Shown here one piece after another: positions 56,097 to 57,903 of a stretch of DNA of 57,903 nucleotides. A model generated the notes under the pieces. It did no database searches. It was not told the origin of the DNA and saw only the letters and a program-made list of their open reading frames with translations. The DNA comes from Cylindrobasidium torrendii FP15055 ss-10 (Eukaryota; Basidiomycota; Agaricomycetes; Agaricales; Physalacriaceae). The position numbers and the translations under genes are program-made. The DNA is taken from contig KN880585.1 in NCBI GenBank assembly GCA_000934385.1, forward strand, positions 1 to 57,903, in the 5' to 3' direction. The first letter of the stretch is position 1; each line of letters begins with the position of its first letter.

Positions 56097-57156
56097 ATGT
56101 CCGACATCGATTTTTCTGCCATTCACAACATCGCCGATGCTGATGAGCGCTATGCCGCCGTCAGCAACCTTGTCGATACCGTTGAACTCGCTCCGCTCCC
56201 TCGCACGGAGACTCGCTACGGACTCGGAATCAGTGACGACGCTAGTTCCGACGCTGCCAACGCCAAGGCAGATGGACCGTCTGGCTCAGTTGCTGGTGCC
56301 GCCGCTGCGTCCTTTGCTCCAGACGTTTCTGATGAAGACAAGGCAAGTTGGGGTTTCCCTCGCCGGTTGGTTTTTTCGACGCTGACATCGAGGTCTACTG
56401 CAGGAAGCCGTCAACCTCTGCATGCTCTTTGCCCAGCGCGCTGTCCTTGCCAAACACCCTGGTGGCATTCTCACCGAGGCTGCGCTCAACATGTATCGTG
56501 GTATTTTGATGACGCTTGGATGGCCCATGCCAGTTATGTCGTACGTCTCATGCGCGCTCCTCCCTCTATCTAAAACGTGTGCTCATCTGTTCGATGCTTG
56601 TAGCTTCCGCGAGGTCAGCAGCAGCGAGCTCCGTGGGCGCTGCGACACCGTCGTCCTCGGGCTTATGGCTGGCTTCATGAACGCCGATGCCATCAAGCTC
56701 TTCAGGCTCGTCCTCGGAGGTATCGAGAACGACCAAAAGGCAAGCGATATTTTCAACTCCAACGCTAAGAAGGACAAGGGCGGAAGTTTCTCTACTGGCG
56801 CTGTCAGGTGCGCTCTCCCTTTTCCCTTTCTCTGGCATCATGACTAACGGGCACTTGCGCTGGTAGCATGGACTCTGGCCTCGTCAAGATGGATTTCGGG
56901 ATGTACGCTGTCGAGACGAGCGTGAATATTGATAAATTCCTCTGGTTTGAGTTTCGCAATGCAAATGCCAAGGTCAACATCTGTACGCATTGTTCTCTTA
57001 TTGCGTAGTAATGATGTTCAAGTCTCTGCAGCCTACGCGGAAGCACGACTTGTCAAGTCGGTGTGGGGACCGCTCCGCGACAAGGTCCTCAAGCGCCTGG
57101 ACAAGGAATCCGGTAACATCATTGATAACATCCCGCTTGCCGATCCTTCCAAGTAG
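56097..57156 (+). CDS. Unknown-family protein, divergent pair member 2
   Basis: Five exons (56097-56342, 56404-56540, 56604-56807, 56867-56982, 57032-57156) give 275 aa. The first intron has the GC donor AAG|GCAAGT, an exact match to the GC-AG consensus; no GT option keeps the frame. The N-terminal 80 residues are acidic and alanine-rich and are not in member 1. The shared core shows NLCMLFAQRAVLAKHPGG, MYRGILMTLGWPMPVMS, RCDTVVLGLMAGFMNADAI, NDQKASDIF, GMYAVETSVNIDKFLWFEF and SAYAEARLVKSVWGPLRDK. It looks soluble, with no signal peptide. A strong TATA box suggests it is well expressed at least in some conditions. Confidence 0.75.
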
Positions 57157-57903
57157 TTAGCTCTGCCCTCGATATCTTGTAAGAATTGTTGACACGCAAA
57201 CACTGTATGCATATATGTAGTAGTTGTTGAAAAGAATTGTTATGCGGGACCCATTATCACTGCGTGAATCATGTTTCTTGGCTGAGTCACACTAGTACTT
57301 GACGCCCATTGACATCAACCGGGGTTTTGCGCGCAACACGGTATTATCCGAATTGTTGTTGTCCCGAATCTTCCTGAACAGGCATAGATCAGTGTCGCGC
57401 CGAAAGACACCACCTCCCGGGGTTGAACCCTCGGAGATCGAGTCGGATACCATGCCCACTGGCCCCACCAGGCCCAACTGCCCATTGTTGCAGATCTCGT
57501 ACGTCGTAATACTAAAGATCTAAGCTCTTAGGCCCAAAGATGCTACGCTAGGCTACGCTGTTGATGATATATTATGGCACTCAATCGTGGAAAAAAATCA
57601 AGCGAAACTCTACAAGCATATTCAACATAAATATACACTATCGGCGCAACTTTCATCGCTATTACAGTAGTATTTTGGTTCAATTCCGTGGTTTTTACCC
57701 AATGAACTTTGCGCAAGCGTGGAAATGCGCAACTCTAGTTACATGCACACCGTAAAAAACACATGCAAAACCATCGCGAAATCTTCCCTCGACATTTGCG
57801 AAACTACCGGCTTCGTTTTGGGTATAAGTACACAATAATGTACGCAAAGTTGCGCTGCCAGTGCCGCGGCACGGCTCTTAAACCTACGCACGTGCGACCA
57901 ATA
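57157..57903. other. Right edge, no gene seen
   Basis: Frames are short. From about 57560 the sequence becomes A/T-rich and carries several GCGCAAC/GCGAAAC words, which may be repeat remnants. Confidence 0.35.

Noticed and set aside
1..57903. CRISPR arrays, bacterial operons, prophage or insertion sequences
   Set aside because: The window is fungal nuclear DNA with spliceosomal introns throughout; no such structures were seen.

Overview
The window is nuclear DNA of an Agaricomycete (mushroom-forming basidiomycete). Three things show this: dense introns of about 47-98 nt, many very short exons, and a gene set typical of that class (FunK1-type kinase, DUF6533 membrane protein, KRE6-like GH16 protein, large F-box proteins, a second divergent beta-tubulin). 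I rebuilt the gene models by hand, checking splice sites and phase at every junction. All multi-exon coordinates below are the full span, with exons given in the evidence text.

Layout. 1-346 is an AT-rich repeated edge. 0.57-1.36 kb (+) is the C-terminal half of a FunK1 kinase. 1.9-5.2 kb (-) is eIF3a. 6.4-7.2 kb (+) is the OPI3-type phospholipid methyltransferase, convergent with a gamma-butyrobetaine/trimethyllysine dioxygenase (7.6-9.0 kb, -). 9.2-13.2 kb (-) carries a two-RRM protein, an ICMT-family membrane methyltransferase and a second two-RRM protein. 13.5-16.0 kb (+) is a disordered coiled-coil protein. 16.4-18.2 kb (-) is a glutamine-rich protein built of seven repeats. 20.5-22.9 kb (+) is a 12-exon sugar transporter. 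23.2-23.7 kb (-) is a small basic protein. 25.6-27.3 kb (-) is an APSES-type DNA-binding protein.

27.3-32.8 kb is gene-poor and holds an inverted repeat and one weak gene candidate. 32.8-34.3 kb (-) is eIF4A. 35.6-37.6 kb (+) is a divergent beta-tubulin. 38.0-39.4 kb (-) is a DUF6533 membrane protein and 40.1-42.3 kb (-) a KRE6/SKN1-like glucan synthesis protein. 42.7-43.2 kb (-) is an orphan candidate. 43.7-44.7 kb (+) is a stand-alone SRA-YDG protein whose exons are too short to show as open frames. 45.2-47.0 kb (+) is a trypsin-fold-like protein. 47.2-50.9 kb (+) is a tandem pair of F-box genes. 51.4-52.6 kb (-) is a third two-RRM protein, divergent from NSE3 (52.9-54.1 kb, +). 54.5-57.2 kb is a head-to-head pair of genes for distantly related proteins of a family I do not recognise.

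There is no operon logic here. The core genes (eIF3a, eIF4A, OPI3, NSE3, KRE6, tubulin) serve translation, membrane lipid, genome maintenance, cell wall and cytoskeleton. The most unusual points are three GC-AG introns, a high load of micro-exons, three different two-RRM proteins with mitochondrial-looking N-termini, the SRA-only protein, the divergent tubulin, and the unknown paralogous pair at the right end.
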